Positions 18,001-25,369 of a DNA stretch of 64,000 bases are shown piece by piece. Location of the stretch: the IMG/VR virus record IMGVR_UViG_3300025133_000069, positions 1-64,000 of that record; one strand, 5' to 3'. This DNA comes from a virus. Position numbers and translations under genes: made by a program. How positions within the stretch are numbered: the first letter of the stretch is position 1; the number at the start of each line of letters is the position of its first letter. The notes beneath the pieces were generated by a model that did no database searches, was not told where the DNA came from, and worked only from the letters and a program-made list of their open reading frames with translations.

Positions 18001-21000
18001 GGCAGAAAAAAACCTTCCCGATACTCCGTTGGCCCGGGCAAGGGCCCGGGCTATAGCCATAATAGGAGCAAATGCGTATGAAGGCGTTTATATGCCCTCC
18101 GGACCGTCTGGCGAAGGATCCCGTGTGGGCAACGCCTGGTACTTCGAGTCTGGCATGGAATCGTCGGTGTGGGAAACGAACCCTAACTGGATTGCGATTG
18201 AAGGTGATTCAACGTGGATGCACCAAGGCCAAATTGATAGGATTAAAAAACATATATTGGGAACTGAAAATGGTACGGCAAGATGGAATAGAGTAGAAAG
18301 GGATGTAGTACACTGGTTAAAGGATGGCATACCAAGTTATATAAAAGAAGAGTGGGTTGAAACAAATAAAAAAATCATCTACCTCCACCGGCGCCGGCTG
18401 AGCACGGCGTACGGTCCGGACGTGGATCGTGGGCGCGTGAGACGCGAAGTTGTGAAACTGATCGGGGAGATAGAGAAGGGTGAGGGTCCAGGTGTCTTAC
18501 GAGGCGCACAGATCAGTCCTATGACTCCCACGTGGAAGGCACCGAATGGAGCATTGATCCACGCAGGATTTCGAGATGATATGTACGAACTTTTGGAACT
18601 ATATGATCTTGAAAGTTCACATAAAATAGAAAAAGAGATTTTAACGCAAAAAGCATATAGTGACGCAATAAAAAATATGGAAAGACGTTGGCTTACTAAT
18701 AACTTCAAAGAACAATCTGTATATTTTGGTGGTCAATCGCGAGCGGAGAAGAGTTTGGGGCGTGCGAGGTTTGAGGTTACCTTGAGCCCTGAGGCGCGTA
18801 TTCTGTGGGTATTGCAAGATAGAGATTTATTAGAAATTATAGAATTTATGAATGAAAATCCAGGGGAGCGTGTTTTCATACCTAGAATAGTACAACATTA
18901 TTGGGGATCAGTTAGTACTTATCCTACAGGAAGAGCACTGCCAGAAGAAATATTAAATGATGTGAGGCTTTTAATCCATGATAAAATGACATCTGTTGAA
19001 GATGCCTTGCTACACACTGAACGGCGATGGGGTGGCGGCAAAACTACAAAAGAATGGAAGAACGATAAATTATGGGAAGAATATGTTAGAGAAAATATGC
19101 GCCTTGGAAGTAGGGGGTTTGGAGTTTGGCAAAAGGGTATTTGGGATCCCGAGACCGGTGATCCTGTATATGATGAGAAGGGTAAACAGAAATTTCGGCT
19201 AGAAGAAATTCATGATGAAGGCAAAGCTAAAAGAATAAAGAAGATTAATGAAGCAAGAGCGGAGAGACGGCGCGCAGCGGCGGAGAGACGGCGCCCGTCG
19301 CCCCAATCGCCGCGCCTCGACGTGACGTCCGGGCGTGGACTCGTACCTTCGGGTTTGCACGCGGAGCCCGTGCCCGGGTTTGGCGCGAGGTCTAATATAG
19401 TTTTGGCGACCGGCGAAATTGTGTCGGTAAATGTTGAATGGGCCCGGGAGTGGATTGAATCTGAATTATGGAAAAAATTAAACCCTGGTCGCGTGGAACC
19501 GCTCCTTAACCCCGTGGGGGAAGTGGAAAAAATGTATAATCAGCTTCTTCTTTATCCTGATTTGCCTGAGGGGGCAGCAAGAGTAGTACTCACTAACAAA
19601 GCTATAGCGGTTGAAGAACAAGTGTTGATCAATTTGATGCAAGGCCATACGAGCAGAGAATTTCACTTATTAGAATTTGAAAAGATTCTACGTCGGGAAA
19701 TGATTCCACAAGTAGAAGCTGGAAAAATTTCGCCGGCTAAAGCTGATGCTTTGGCGGCGAGATTGTCGCGACAGGCATGGGAAAAAGGCCTGAATCGTCA
19801 TATAATCCAATTGGAAATTCGAGCGCGGTCGGAAGCTGGAGCGTATGAAAGTGCAGAAGCATTAATGGCAAGAATTAATAATTCTGGCAATATACCTCCT
19901 TCTGTAAAGAAGGCTCTTAAGGGGGTTAAAAAAACTTTGCCTCCAGCAATGTTTATTTTGATAGGATACGGCATGTGGGAGATTTGGTATGATCCTGGAG
20001 CTGATCTTACCGATGATGATACAGTTTTTGAAAAAATTAGGCAGACTTCAATTCTGTTGGATCCAACAATTTTTGGTGTTCAAGCAGTTACAGGTGTTGT
20101 TGACATATTATATGAAGACAATCCAGAATGGCGCTGGGATGATCCGTGGCATCTTATTCCTGGACATATTCTTTGGAGTCGACTTGGCAAAATACGTGAA
20201 CCGGAAGAAGCAAAACGAAAAAGTAGAGAACACGCAGAGGCCGGCAAGGGCGTCCTCGATTGGGTTAGCAGGTATCGACCATGGTGGGGACAGCCGACAG
20301 GTCGAACGTTTGGAGGTGAGCATGCGCCTGGCGGGGCACATGTCCTGGGCCAGCATGATCGCTATGGTGGTATATCACCAGGTACATTAAAATTCTGTTT
20401 AGACCAACCAGATGATGGATGGTGTAAAGAATATGCACCAAATATATGGCCAGAATTTTGTTTGCAATATCCTGAGAGCGCAGAATGTAAAGATATCAAA
20501 GAGAAGATTAAGAATTATCGACAAGATATATTTGACAGATTTATGGATCCAATTAAAGAAAAAGCGCTAGAAGAATTAATAGGTGAACCATTTGAGCTTC
20601 CAGAAGATATATGTAAAGATGCAAAAGGAAGTACAGAAGAAGAGAAAAAGAAAGATTGTAAACGTCTTAAAAATTTAGCGTTCAAGCAACATCTTATGAA
20701 AGGTGTTTTTAAACAAATAGAACAAGATAAGGAACTCACACCTAAACGAGCATTTAAAAAACTATTAGATGAATGGACGTCTATGACCCTTGAAGGATGT
20801 AAAGATATTCCTGGCAATCCATGTAAAGCTGGATCTACCACATTACCCTTTAAGGATTGGGATGCCCGCGCGGCCAAAAAGAGATTGCCTAAACCTGTAG
20901 CTGAATTAGGACCTGAAGAAGAATTTGAAATGACTTTCGAACCAGATCCAATGGTGCCTCAAGATTATGATCCTGATACAGGGAAACCGAAAGCTAGACC

Positions 21001-21289
21001 TAAACCATCAGAATATGATCCAAAGGGCAAGGAACAAATGAAACGTAGAAGACAAAGCATACAAAAATATAAAGAAGCAACAGTCAGAACGTTGGTTAAA
21101 CGCATGTTAACAGGCGTTCGTGGAGCAGAGAGGGAAAAGAGAATAAAGCAAATAAAAGATTTGCAAAAAATTGACTTACCGTGGGATATGAAATGGCCAA
21201 GTAAACAGAGGTCCGTAAAAGAAAATCTTAATCTAGATATTGCAGAAATCGCAAAAATAATAATTGAAGAAACTAAAAAACTTTTCTAA
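15002..21289 (+). CDS. Giant (2095 aa) protein with tandem class A tags
   Basis: The N-terminus has two class A tags in tandem (KKRTITKSQLENVISERL and KKRTITKSQLESVISERL), closing in L-Q-E and L-K-E. Two related segments, with YP/FP-S/T-GR-G/A-LPEEI, lie near residues 600-625 and 1305-1330, indicating internal duplication. A hydrophobic segment (about 1648) is followed by LLDPTIFGVQAVTGVVDIL (about 1680-1697), matching the module at 9832. The end is SVKENLNLDIAEIAKIIIEE then TKKLF. Several GC-rich islands interrupt the AT-rich gene. No enzyme domain is recognisable; size and tag recall giant ejected virion proteins. Confidence 0.78.
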   Translation: MKKRTITKSQLENVISERLTGLLQEEKIIPVKKRTITKSQLESVISERLTNLLKESNPVFKNPATGRVRGGRTVTSARGLEFVEAHLTHRGIARGLQFGVSTEGPPEQYYLKGNNPKDWHWPTLTNRDYEKALQAAHDFLGFEPMHGEVGPHGEKRRMMLAEMSSKQYWTRVAALQDKYEKILREHFEKHPLVIKDPVLRLGKTAPSKAAKRAARRRLAKAGLAIEKPAYHAARTGAEQLPAVKPGRGQPASKAEIKKMTIPELKAKLTGMDETTLAKHQLSAEEIVNERIKRMSFGRAIIQADSEWIATNFMKTKVPVIPPFFELMKLESEWKIREFYRVMGSRGQRKGRLDLRPGDILENKVETLRDAMRWLSGMEEIPGMKAGMTGEKSAIELRKEIWKGNISGELEETKRQDRHGAHRSEIEKQLHTLEKQTNALEKELGYKKGKIWEELLLDYKETPVIEKETRGERRKRGYPEKKEKKGTPQAKKKLPRRVRTLEQPGWRYRSDLRFHATAPTASPREMWSPTLQRSPSAEPSMPGKRYFGNEQFQIMTALRSLGDPIILPDELWNNLYGEGPIWGVKLLGTPTEPVLREEGLFGRFPSGRGLPEEIISDLTFWKDNTISESKVRERFKRLPEVFGTLRDLRIAAPQAWLPKKIADVVSPRGRDPGRYVTDKIINEFIDAYSLNLGTTGTSDILISEDGTIRFLDKKGRLSPTKKLTRGKNLLQGKLLEEVADLIEELHKESVAKITREEVVKATPREGDHLHYRINLEREQRVRPTWGAGETFESRYPGGSAHPPRTDRGAGMRPKWERWHIGEQYVPDLFHGERFDIEGTTVGDRSSRLQQLLAMRGEDSVWDAKPLENFKNDPRLGKQPIGPDGRPMDSNAWHDQVVYHWPEEVAARRALRGAAINMRNKIRYRDGIPPTSGGRLVIGANLLEEAKFGPRDMKLKDGTIIFLEDYLMLKEGEGILMGEYGKRYVYPIPVKAREHHPGTQRWAEKNLPDTPLARARARAIAIIGANAYEGVYMPSGPSGEGSRVGNAWYFESGMESSVWETNPNWIAIEGDSTWMHQGQIDRIKKHILGTENGTARWNRVERDVVHWLKDGIPSYIKEEWVETNKKIIYLHRRRLSTAYGPDVDRGRVRREVVKLIGEIEKGEGPGVLRGAQISPMTPTWKAPNGALIHAGFRDDMYELLELYDLESSHKIEKEILTQKAYSDAIKNMERRWLTNNFKEQSVYFGGQSRAEKSLGRARFEVTLSPEARILWVLQDRDLLEIIEFMNENPGERVFIPRIVQHYWGSVSTYPTGRALPEEILNDVRLLIHDKMTSVEDALLHTERRWGGGKTTKEWKNDKLWEEYVRENMRLGSRGFGVWQKGIWDPETGDPVYDEKGKQKFRLEEIHDEGKAKRIKKINEARAERRRAAAERRRPSPQSPRLDVTSGRGLVPSGLHAEPVPGFGARSNIVLATGEIVSVNVEWAREWIESELWKKLNPGRVEPLLNPVGEVEKMYNQLLLYPDLPEGAARVVLTNKAIAVEEQVLINLMQGHTSREFHLLEFEKILRREMIPQVEAGKISPAKADALAARLSRQAWEKGLNRHIIQLEIRARSEAGAYESAEALMARINNSGNIPPSVKKALKGVKKTLPPAMFILIGYGMWEIWYDPGADLTDDDTVFEKIRQTSILLDPTIFGVQAVTGVVDILYEDNPEWRWDDPWHLIPGHILWSRLGKIREPEEAKRKSREHAEAGKGVLDWVSRYRPWWGQPTGRTFGGEHAPGGAHVLGQHDRYGGISPGTLKFCLDQPDDGWCKEYAPNIWPEFCLQYPESAECKDIKEKIKNYRQDIFDRFMDPIKEKALEELIGEPFELPEDICKDAKGSTEEEKKKDCKRLKNLAFKQHLMKGVFKQIEQDKELTPKRAFKKLLDEWTSMTLEGCKDIPGNPCKAGSTTLPFKDWDARAAKKRLPKPVAELGPEEEFEMTFEPDPMVPQDYDPDTGKPKARPKPSEYDPKGKEQMKRRRQSIQKYKEATVRTLVKRMLTGVRGAEREKRIKQIKDLQKIDLPWDMKWPSKQRSVKENLNLDIAEIAKIIIEETKKLF
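17778..17797. repeat. 20-bp perfect palindrome inside the giant gene
   Basis: The sequence is six C, then GACGTC, then six G, flanked by a matching T/A pair, making a perfect 20-bp palindrome with no loop. It lies in a GC-rich patch of the giant coding sequence, where it encodes IPPTSGGR. One of this length is unexpected by chance in 64 kb. Confidence 0.9.
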
Positions 21290-21312
21290 TTATAAGTCAT
21301 GGAGGTTTTAAA

Positions 21313-21402
21313 ATGGATAAAGTACTAACTGCCCTTAAAAAACATTGGTGGGTTGTTCCTGCTGTTGTCGCAGCTGCCGTTGTTGTAAATCATTGTTTAT
21401 AG
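21313..21402 (+). CDS. 29-aa single-helix membrane protein
   Basis: A short gene with a clear GGAGG ribosome binding site 7 nt before the ATG. It encodes a peptide with a KKHWW basic-aromatic start and one Val/Ala-rich membrane helix. It is one of several one-helix miniproteins in the window. Function unknown. Confidence 0.6.
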   Translation: MDKVLTALKKHWWVVPAVVAAAVVVNHCL

Positions 21403-21411
21403 GAAACTACT

Positions 21412-21588
21412 ATGTGTTTAATTTGTACACAAATCATACAAGATAAATTGACAGTTAAAGAAGCTCGCCACAACCTTGGTGAACTTTATCTTAATATGGA
21501 TAAAGAACATATCCATGAAGTTTTAAAACTTATTTGGCAGAAAGAAGACGAGGAATATGAATCTTTAAGTGATGTTGGTTCGGACTAG
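21412..21588 (+). CDS. Small protein of unknown function
   Basis: A 58-aa protein starting MCLICTQIIQDKLTVKEARH. It follows the previous stop by 9 nt with GGAAAC as a weak ribosome binding site. Its CxxC start and helical, acidic body give no family. Its TAG stop overlaps the stop codon of the opposing gene at 21585. Confidence 0.55.
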   Translation: MCLICTQIIQDKLTVKEARHNLGELYLNMDKEHIHEVLKLIWQKEDEEYESLSDVGSD

Positions 21589-21884
21589 CTCATTACTTTC
21601 AACACTGTCCACAAATGTCTTACGGCTTTGTTATCAAAATAGAGGTAGGCGCCCTCTGGGAGCACCTCTACCGACCTAATACCCTTGCGGCATCTTTTGA
21701 TGGCGTTACATAGATCAGAATTTGTTGCATAGAAGCAGACAACTCCTTCTTCTTTTACTTCTCTCTTGTTTCTTGTAACGATTGTTTCACAATCCGAATC
21801 TCCTGCCAAATTAAAATAACGTTCGCATAGCATATCGAGTGTTTCTTCAAATTTTGGACTTGAACGAGAAATCTTTTTTGTCAT
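21585..21884 (-). CDS. Small Cys-containing protein, antisense
   Basis: A 99-aa minus-strand gene with AAGGAAAA upstream of its ATG. Its basic N-terminus and five Cys residues do not match a family I know. It converges on the + strand gene at 21412: both stop codons lie within one CTAG, so the two genes overlap by four bases. This tight packing supports that both are real. Confidence 0.6.
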   Translation of the reverse strand: MTKKISRSSPKFEETLDMLCERYFNLAGDSDCETIVTRNKREVKEEGVVCFYATNSDLCNAIKRCRKGIRSVEVLPEGAYLYFDNKAVRHLWTVLKVMS

Positions 21885-21948
21885 ATTGATTTTTCCTTAA
21901 CGAAAATAAAATTTTATTGTACCTTTAATGTAGGTACTAGTTATTAGT

Positions 21949-22041
21949 ATGGAAACAGTTTTATTAGTGGCAGCAATGTTCTCAGTTTTTTTTATGGGAA
22001 TCATAATTGGAATAATCGTAGGAGCGGCAATTTATAAATGA
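21949..22041 (+). CDS. 30-aa single-helix membrane protein
   Basis: A 30-aa peptide (starting METVLLVAAMF) that is nearly all membrane helix with Gly-rich IIIGIIVGAA. Its stop overlaps the next start as ATGA, which supports coupled translation and hence its reality. Function unknown. Confidence 0.5.
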   Translation: METVLLVAAMFSVFFMGIIIGIIVGAAIYK

Positions 22042-22334
22042 AAATAGGTTTTCGAAAATACGACGATGGTTTAAAAAATAAAATCTTTCTTGATAATAAA
22101 CTTATCGGTGAAGTAGGACTAAACATTTGGAATCAAAAATGGAAGATGACTCCATATTTTAGTTTTAGTCCGATGGAACAAGGAATTTTATATTCTGAAT
22201 ATGGATCCTGTTATAAAGCAGGGAAAGCTTTAGTAAAATTATATTCTGATACTTATATGGTATTTGAAGAAGACGATTTAGATGATACGCAAGAGATAGA
22301 TATGAGGAGTATAATTAAACGTCGTCGTCCGTGA
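22038..22334 (+). CDS. Protein of unknown function
   Basis: A 98-aa protein with a beta-rich N-terminus (MKIGFRKYDDGLKNKIFLDN) and an acidic end followed by a basic IIKRRRP. Start overlaps the preceding miniprotein stop. I do not recognise a family. It directly precedes the vWA lipoprotein gene. Confidence 0.65.
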   Translation: MKIGFRKYDDGLKNKIFLDNKLIGEVGLNIWNQKWKMTPYFSFSPMEQGILYSEYGSCYKAGKALVKLYSDTYMVFEEDDLDDTQEIDMRSIIKRRRP

Positions 22335-22345
22335 GGATTCAAAGT

Positions 22346-24241
22346 ATGAAAAAAATAGCGCTAGCTTTTATGATATTTACTTTTTTGCAAATCGGTTGCA
22401 GCAATGTAGAACAAGGAGCTGGTTCTAATGATTTAGATGTTGCGGAAGATATCTCTGAAGATGTACACAAAGAAGAAATAGTTATTGTACCTTGGGAAGA
22501 AGAGGAACCCGAACCAGATCCAGAATGTATTGACTGTGCAATGTATTTCTGTCCTCCATTAGATGCAATTTGGAGAAAAGAAATATGCATGAATATATGC
22601 GATGATCCTCCTACACTTTACTCTGAATCTGAATGCATACAATATATGGAGTGTGATCCAACGCAATATCTTATTGACGAAGTTGAATGTATGACTGAAG
22701 ATGGATATCCTGGTACCCAAGAAAAGGTTTGTAATAAAGGGTTAATACAATATACAGACTGTACTACTGCCTGTGAAGAAGAGTTGTGTAATTATGAAGA
22801 CGACGACTGTGACGGTGAGATTGACGAAGGACAATTAAACGACTGTAACGAATGTGGGATTGTTCCTACAGAAGAATGTAATGGCGTCGATGATAATTGT
22901 GATGGGGATACAGACGAAGATTTAATTCAACCCTGCATCACAGCATGCGGTGCGGGATATGAAATGTGTTATGAGGGCAATTGGATATCTTGTACGGCGC
23001 CGCCGGAGAGTGATGAGATATGTGATGGCTTGGACAATGATTGTGATGGTCAAATAGACGAAAACTTAGATTGTGTATGTACCATACAAGATATTGGAGT
23101 GTTGTTTCCATGTCAAGATGATCCTCTTATATGTGGTCAAGGATATAAAACTTGTCAGTGTTTAGACCCTGATTGTATAGATCTTGTAATGACAGAATGT
23201 TATGCTTTGTGTTACTGGGCGCCTTCTGGCGATCCAAACGCTGTTTGTGACCCACTGATTGGTATGGAATTAGCACAGGAAAAATGTAATAATTTTGATG
23301 ATAATTGTAATCAAGAGATTGATGAAGATCTTTATGGCGCTTGCTACACAGGGCCAGAAGGCACCCTTATGGTTGGTATTTGTGTTCCTGGAGAGATGAC
23401 TTGTGATGCTGGGACTTGGGGAAATTATGATGAGGAAAATTTTATTCCATATTATTGTAAAGATGAAATAGTACCTCAAGATGAAATATGTAATGGATTA
23501 GATGATGATTGTGACGGTATAGCAGACTGGGGTGAAGAGATGAAAGAGACCGATGTCCTCTTCATCGTTGATTGGTCTGGATCGATGGGTGATGAGATGA
23601 GCGCTGTTATGATAGCATTAAATCAGTTTGCACAAAATTTCAGCGATGAGGATGTTATTAAGTGGGCATTTATGCGGGGCCCAGTGGCCGTGTTACCTTC
23701 AACTTATGATGAACGTTTGGAGCTAATACAAGATTTAATTGGATTTTCTGATTATTTAGTTTCATTAGCTGGAATGGATACCAGCATGCAATCAATGAGT
23801 ACTGCTTACGAGATGTTATTGGACGCGATTTATATATCAGTCCATAATATAACAGCTACGTTACCACAACCTATCTCCAATTTTGTTTGGCCCGGGGCAG
23901 CTAACTTTGGTACAAGTGTAATTGAATCGGAGCCTCCATTACAAAATTTCGATATCAGTTGGCGTTCGGGGGCTGATCGCATCATCATTGTTTTTAGTGA
24001 CGAAGTACCGCAAAGTTATTTAGAACCAAATTTAAGTATAGAAGAAGTCAAAACAGCTGTTTCCGGGACACCTCAACTTAAATTATTTACATTTTCTAGG
24101 ACGTCCGGGTCGTCCCAGTGGGAAGATATAGCTGTTGCCGGCAATGGCGCTTGGTACAAACTTACAAATAATCCTACAGAAATGTATGCTAGCTTAATGG
24201 AAATTCTTGATGAAATATGTAAAGGTGATACAAATGAATAA
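22346..24241 (+). CDS. Exported lipoprotein with MopE Cys/Asp repeats and a vWA domain
   Basis: Starts with a lipoprotein-like signal (MKKIALAFMIFTFLQIGC). The middle holds five copies of the C-[ND]-x3-D-[DN]-[DN]-C-[DN]-x2-[IT]-D motif, for example CNGVDDNCDGDTDED and CDGLDNDCDGQIDEN, known as MopE or putative metal-binding repeats. The C-terminal third is a von Willebrand A domain with the MIDAS motif DWSGS. Such proteins are typical of Myxococcota and related bacteria and would sit on the cell surface binding metal and a protein partner. In a phage it suggests capture from the host and a role in altering the host surface (inference). Confidence 0.82.
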   Translation: MKKIALAFMIFTFLQIGCSNVEQGAGSNDLDVAEDISEDVHKEEIVIVPWEEEEPEPDPECIDCAMYFCPPLDAIWRKEICMNICDDPPTLYSESECIQYMECDPTQYLIDEVECMTEDGYPGTQEKVCNKGLIQYTDCTTACEEELCNYEDDDCDGEIDEGQLNDCNECGIVPTEECNGVDDNCDGDTDEDLIQPCITACGAGYEMCYEGNWISCTAPPESDEICDGLDNDCDGQIDENLDCVCTIQDIGVLFPCQDDPLICGQGYKTCQCLDPDCIDLVMTECYALCYWAPSGDPNAVCDPLIGMELAQEKCNNFDDNCNQEIDEDLYGACYTGPEGTLMVGICVPGEMTCDAGTWGNYDEENFIPYYCKDEIVPQDEICNGLDDDCDGIADWGEEMKETDVLFIVDWSGSMGDEMSAVMIALNQFAQNFSDEDVIKWAFMRGPVAVLPSTYDERLELIQDLIGFSDYLVSLAGMDTSMQSMSTAYEMLLDAIYISVHNITATLPQPISNFVWPGAANFGTSVIESEPPLQNFDISWRSGADRIIIVFSDEVPQSYLEPNLSIEEVKTAVSGTPQLKLFTFSRTSGSSQWEDIAVAGNGAWYKLTNNPTEMYASLMEILDEICKGDTNE

Positions 24242-24461
24242 AGTTGATGAATTAGAAGAAGAGATTGAAAAATTAGAAGAGTTAATAACAAAAGCTAAAA
24301 AAGAAAACGCAGAGCTTAAAGATGAGGTCGATTCGCTTTGGTCAATGATGGATGAAATAACAAAATCTGATATTGAAAATTTTTCTCATATTCTAGAAGA
24401 TCTGAAAGCTGATATTATTACAAAGACGCTGATGATAACAAAGAAAGTAGCAGACTGTTAA
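24234..24461 (+). CDS. 75-aa coiled-coil protein
   Basis: A short protein dominated by a Glu/Lys/Leu heptad pattern (DELEEEIEKLEELITKAKKE), likely a coiled coil. I chose the ATG at 24234, overlapping the lipoprotein stop; an earlier in-frame ATG at 24207 would overlap further. Probably an accessory to its neighbours; no family named. Confidence 0.6.
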   Translation: MNKVDELEEEIEKLEELITKAKKENAELKDEVDSLWSMMDEITKSDIENFSHILEDLKADIITKTLMITKKVADC

Positions 24462-24473
24462 GAGGAAGAATGT

Positions 24474-25079
24474 TTGTTTAAAAAAATAGTAATATTATTA
24501 TCTATATTTTCCTGTTTTACATGTTCAGGCCATGGCCCTGGTGTTTTTTTATTAAATGAGAATAAACCTATTTATAAACGTTCAGTATGTGATCCAGAAA
24601 AATCTTTTCCTCAAATGATTATAATTCCTTTTTTTGAGAACGCTTCTCAGGTCGTACCGAATTGTCAAACATATCCCAAACATGAAACTACTTTGGCTTT
24701 ATTTGTTTTTTATCATAATTGGACTGAATATTTTGGTGATAGTAATTACGCTGTTAGAGGAATGCTTGAGAAGGTTATGATTCAGTGGGGTACTGATAAG
24801 AGGGTTAGTAAAAGAGGTTATAACCTCAAAGGAAAACCTTTTGAAAATCGCAATATTATAGGACGAGTTGAATCTGATACCATGACTTGGGTTTGGCAAG
24901 GTTATCATCATAGAATTTCACAAAGTGCTTTGTTTCATGAATTAGTTCATTTAGCATTGCGTGCCAAGTATGGCACTGCAGATCCAGACCACGAAGGTTC
25001 GAAATATCGTGGATGGACGCCGGCCCACTCTGCAATGATCGTTGAATCTAAACAAATGTTATCTGCCTTTAATTTATAG
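24474..25079 (+). CDS. Exported lipoprotein with HExxH metallopeptidase motif
   Basis: Begins at a TTG with AGAGGAAG correctly spaced; the nearby ATG at 24470 reads into a stop after three codons. The N-terminus (MFKKIVILLSIFSC) is a lipoprotein-like signal. HELVHLAL lies near residue 153, followed by DPDHEG, which may supply a further ligand. It is likely a zinc peptidase anchored outside the cytoplasm. It belongs with the MopE lipoprotein and the next exported protein in an envelope-directed cluster. Confidence 0.7.
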   Translation: MFKKIVILLSIFSCFTCSGHGPGVFLLNENKPIYKRSVCDPEKSFPQMIIIPFFENASQVVPNCQTYPKHETTLALFVFYHNWTEYFGDSNYAVRGMLEKVMIQWGTDKRVSKRGYNLKGKPFENRNIIGRVESDTMTWVWQGYHHRISQSALFHELVHLALRAKYGTADPDHEGSKYRGWTPAHSAMIVESKQMLSAFNL

Positions 25080-25091
25080 GAGGGTTTATGA

Positions 25092-25337
25092 TTGAAATAT
25101 TTTATTAGTTTTACTATTTTCCTTTTTATTTTTTTAAATGCGACTGCTACTGTCGCCAAACAGCCTAAATCTAAATTTTATGATTTTAATGAACAGATTA
25201 TTGATGGCGAAGTAAAAAAACCGACGACCCTCTACACAAATGCCAGACAACAAGTAAAATTTGATCGACTTATGAAACTAAAAAAAAGTTTTTTACCAAA
25301 ATTATTTGCTACTGCCAAAGAAAGAGTTTTCAAATAA
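25092..25337 (+). CDS. Small exported protein
   Basis: An 81-aa protein with a signal peptide (KYFISFTIFLFIFLNATATVA) starting at a TTG, preceded by GGAGGG. The mature part has YDFNEQIIDGEVKKP and a Lys-rich end with KSFLPKLFATAKERVFK. From memory it recalls short exported proteins of former Deltaproteobacteria with a Y/F-DF-x-IDGE motif, which I cannot check here. It would fit the host guess. Confidence 0.55.
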   Translation: MKYFISFTIFLFIFLNATATVAKQPKSKFYDFNEQIIDGEVKKPTTLYTNARQQVKFDRLMKLKKSFLPKLFATAKERVFK

Positions 25338-25342
25338 GAAAA

Positions 25343-25354
25343 ACTATTTATATA
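25343..25354 (+). promoter_or_regulatory. Candidate late-promoter element ACTATTTATATA
   Basis: ACTATTTATATA lies 16 nt before the ATG at 25370, with TGGAG between. The spacing matches the other ACTATTTA elements and suits a late -10-like element for the tagged muramidase-SGNH gene. Confidence 0.42.
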
Positions 25355-25369
25355 GATCTGGAGCGTAAA

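Noticed and set aside
15002-21289. Long minus-strand frames and overlapping + frames within the giant gene and in GC-rich islands
   Set aside because: They have no ribosome binding sites, no known motifs, and are best explained as shadows produced by GC-rich codons of the real gene.
15002-21289. T4 Alt-like ADP-ribosyltransferase identity for the giant protein
   Set aside because: The protein would fit by location and tag, but I could not find a convincing R-S-E triad in order.
24470-24481. ATG at 24470 as start of the exported metalloprotease-like gene
   Set aside because: It reads three codons into a stop in its own frame; the TTG at 24474 gives the full signal peptide with a well placed ribosome binding site.
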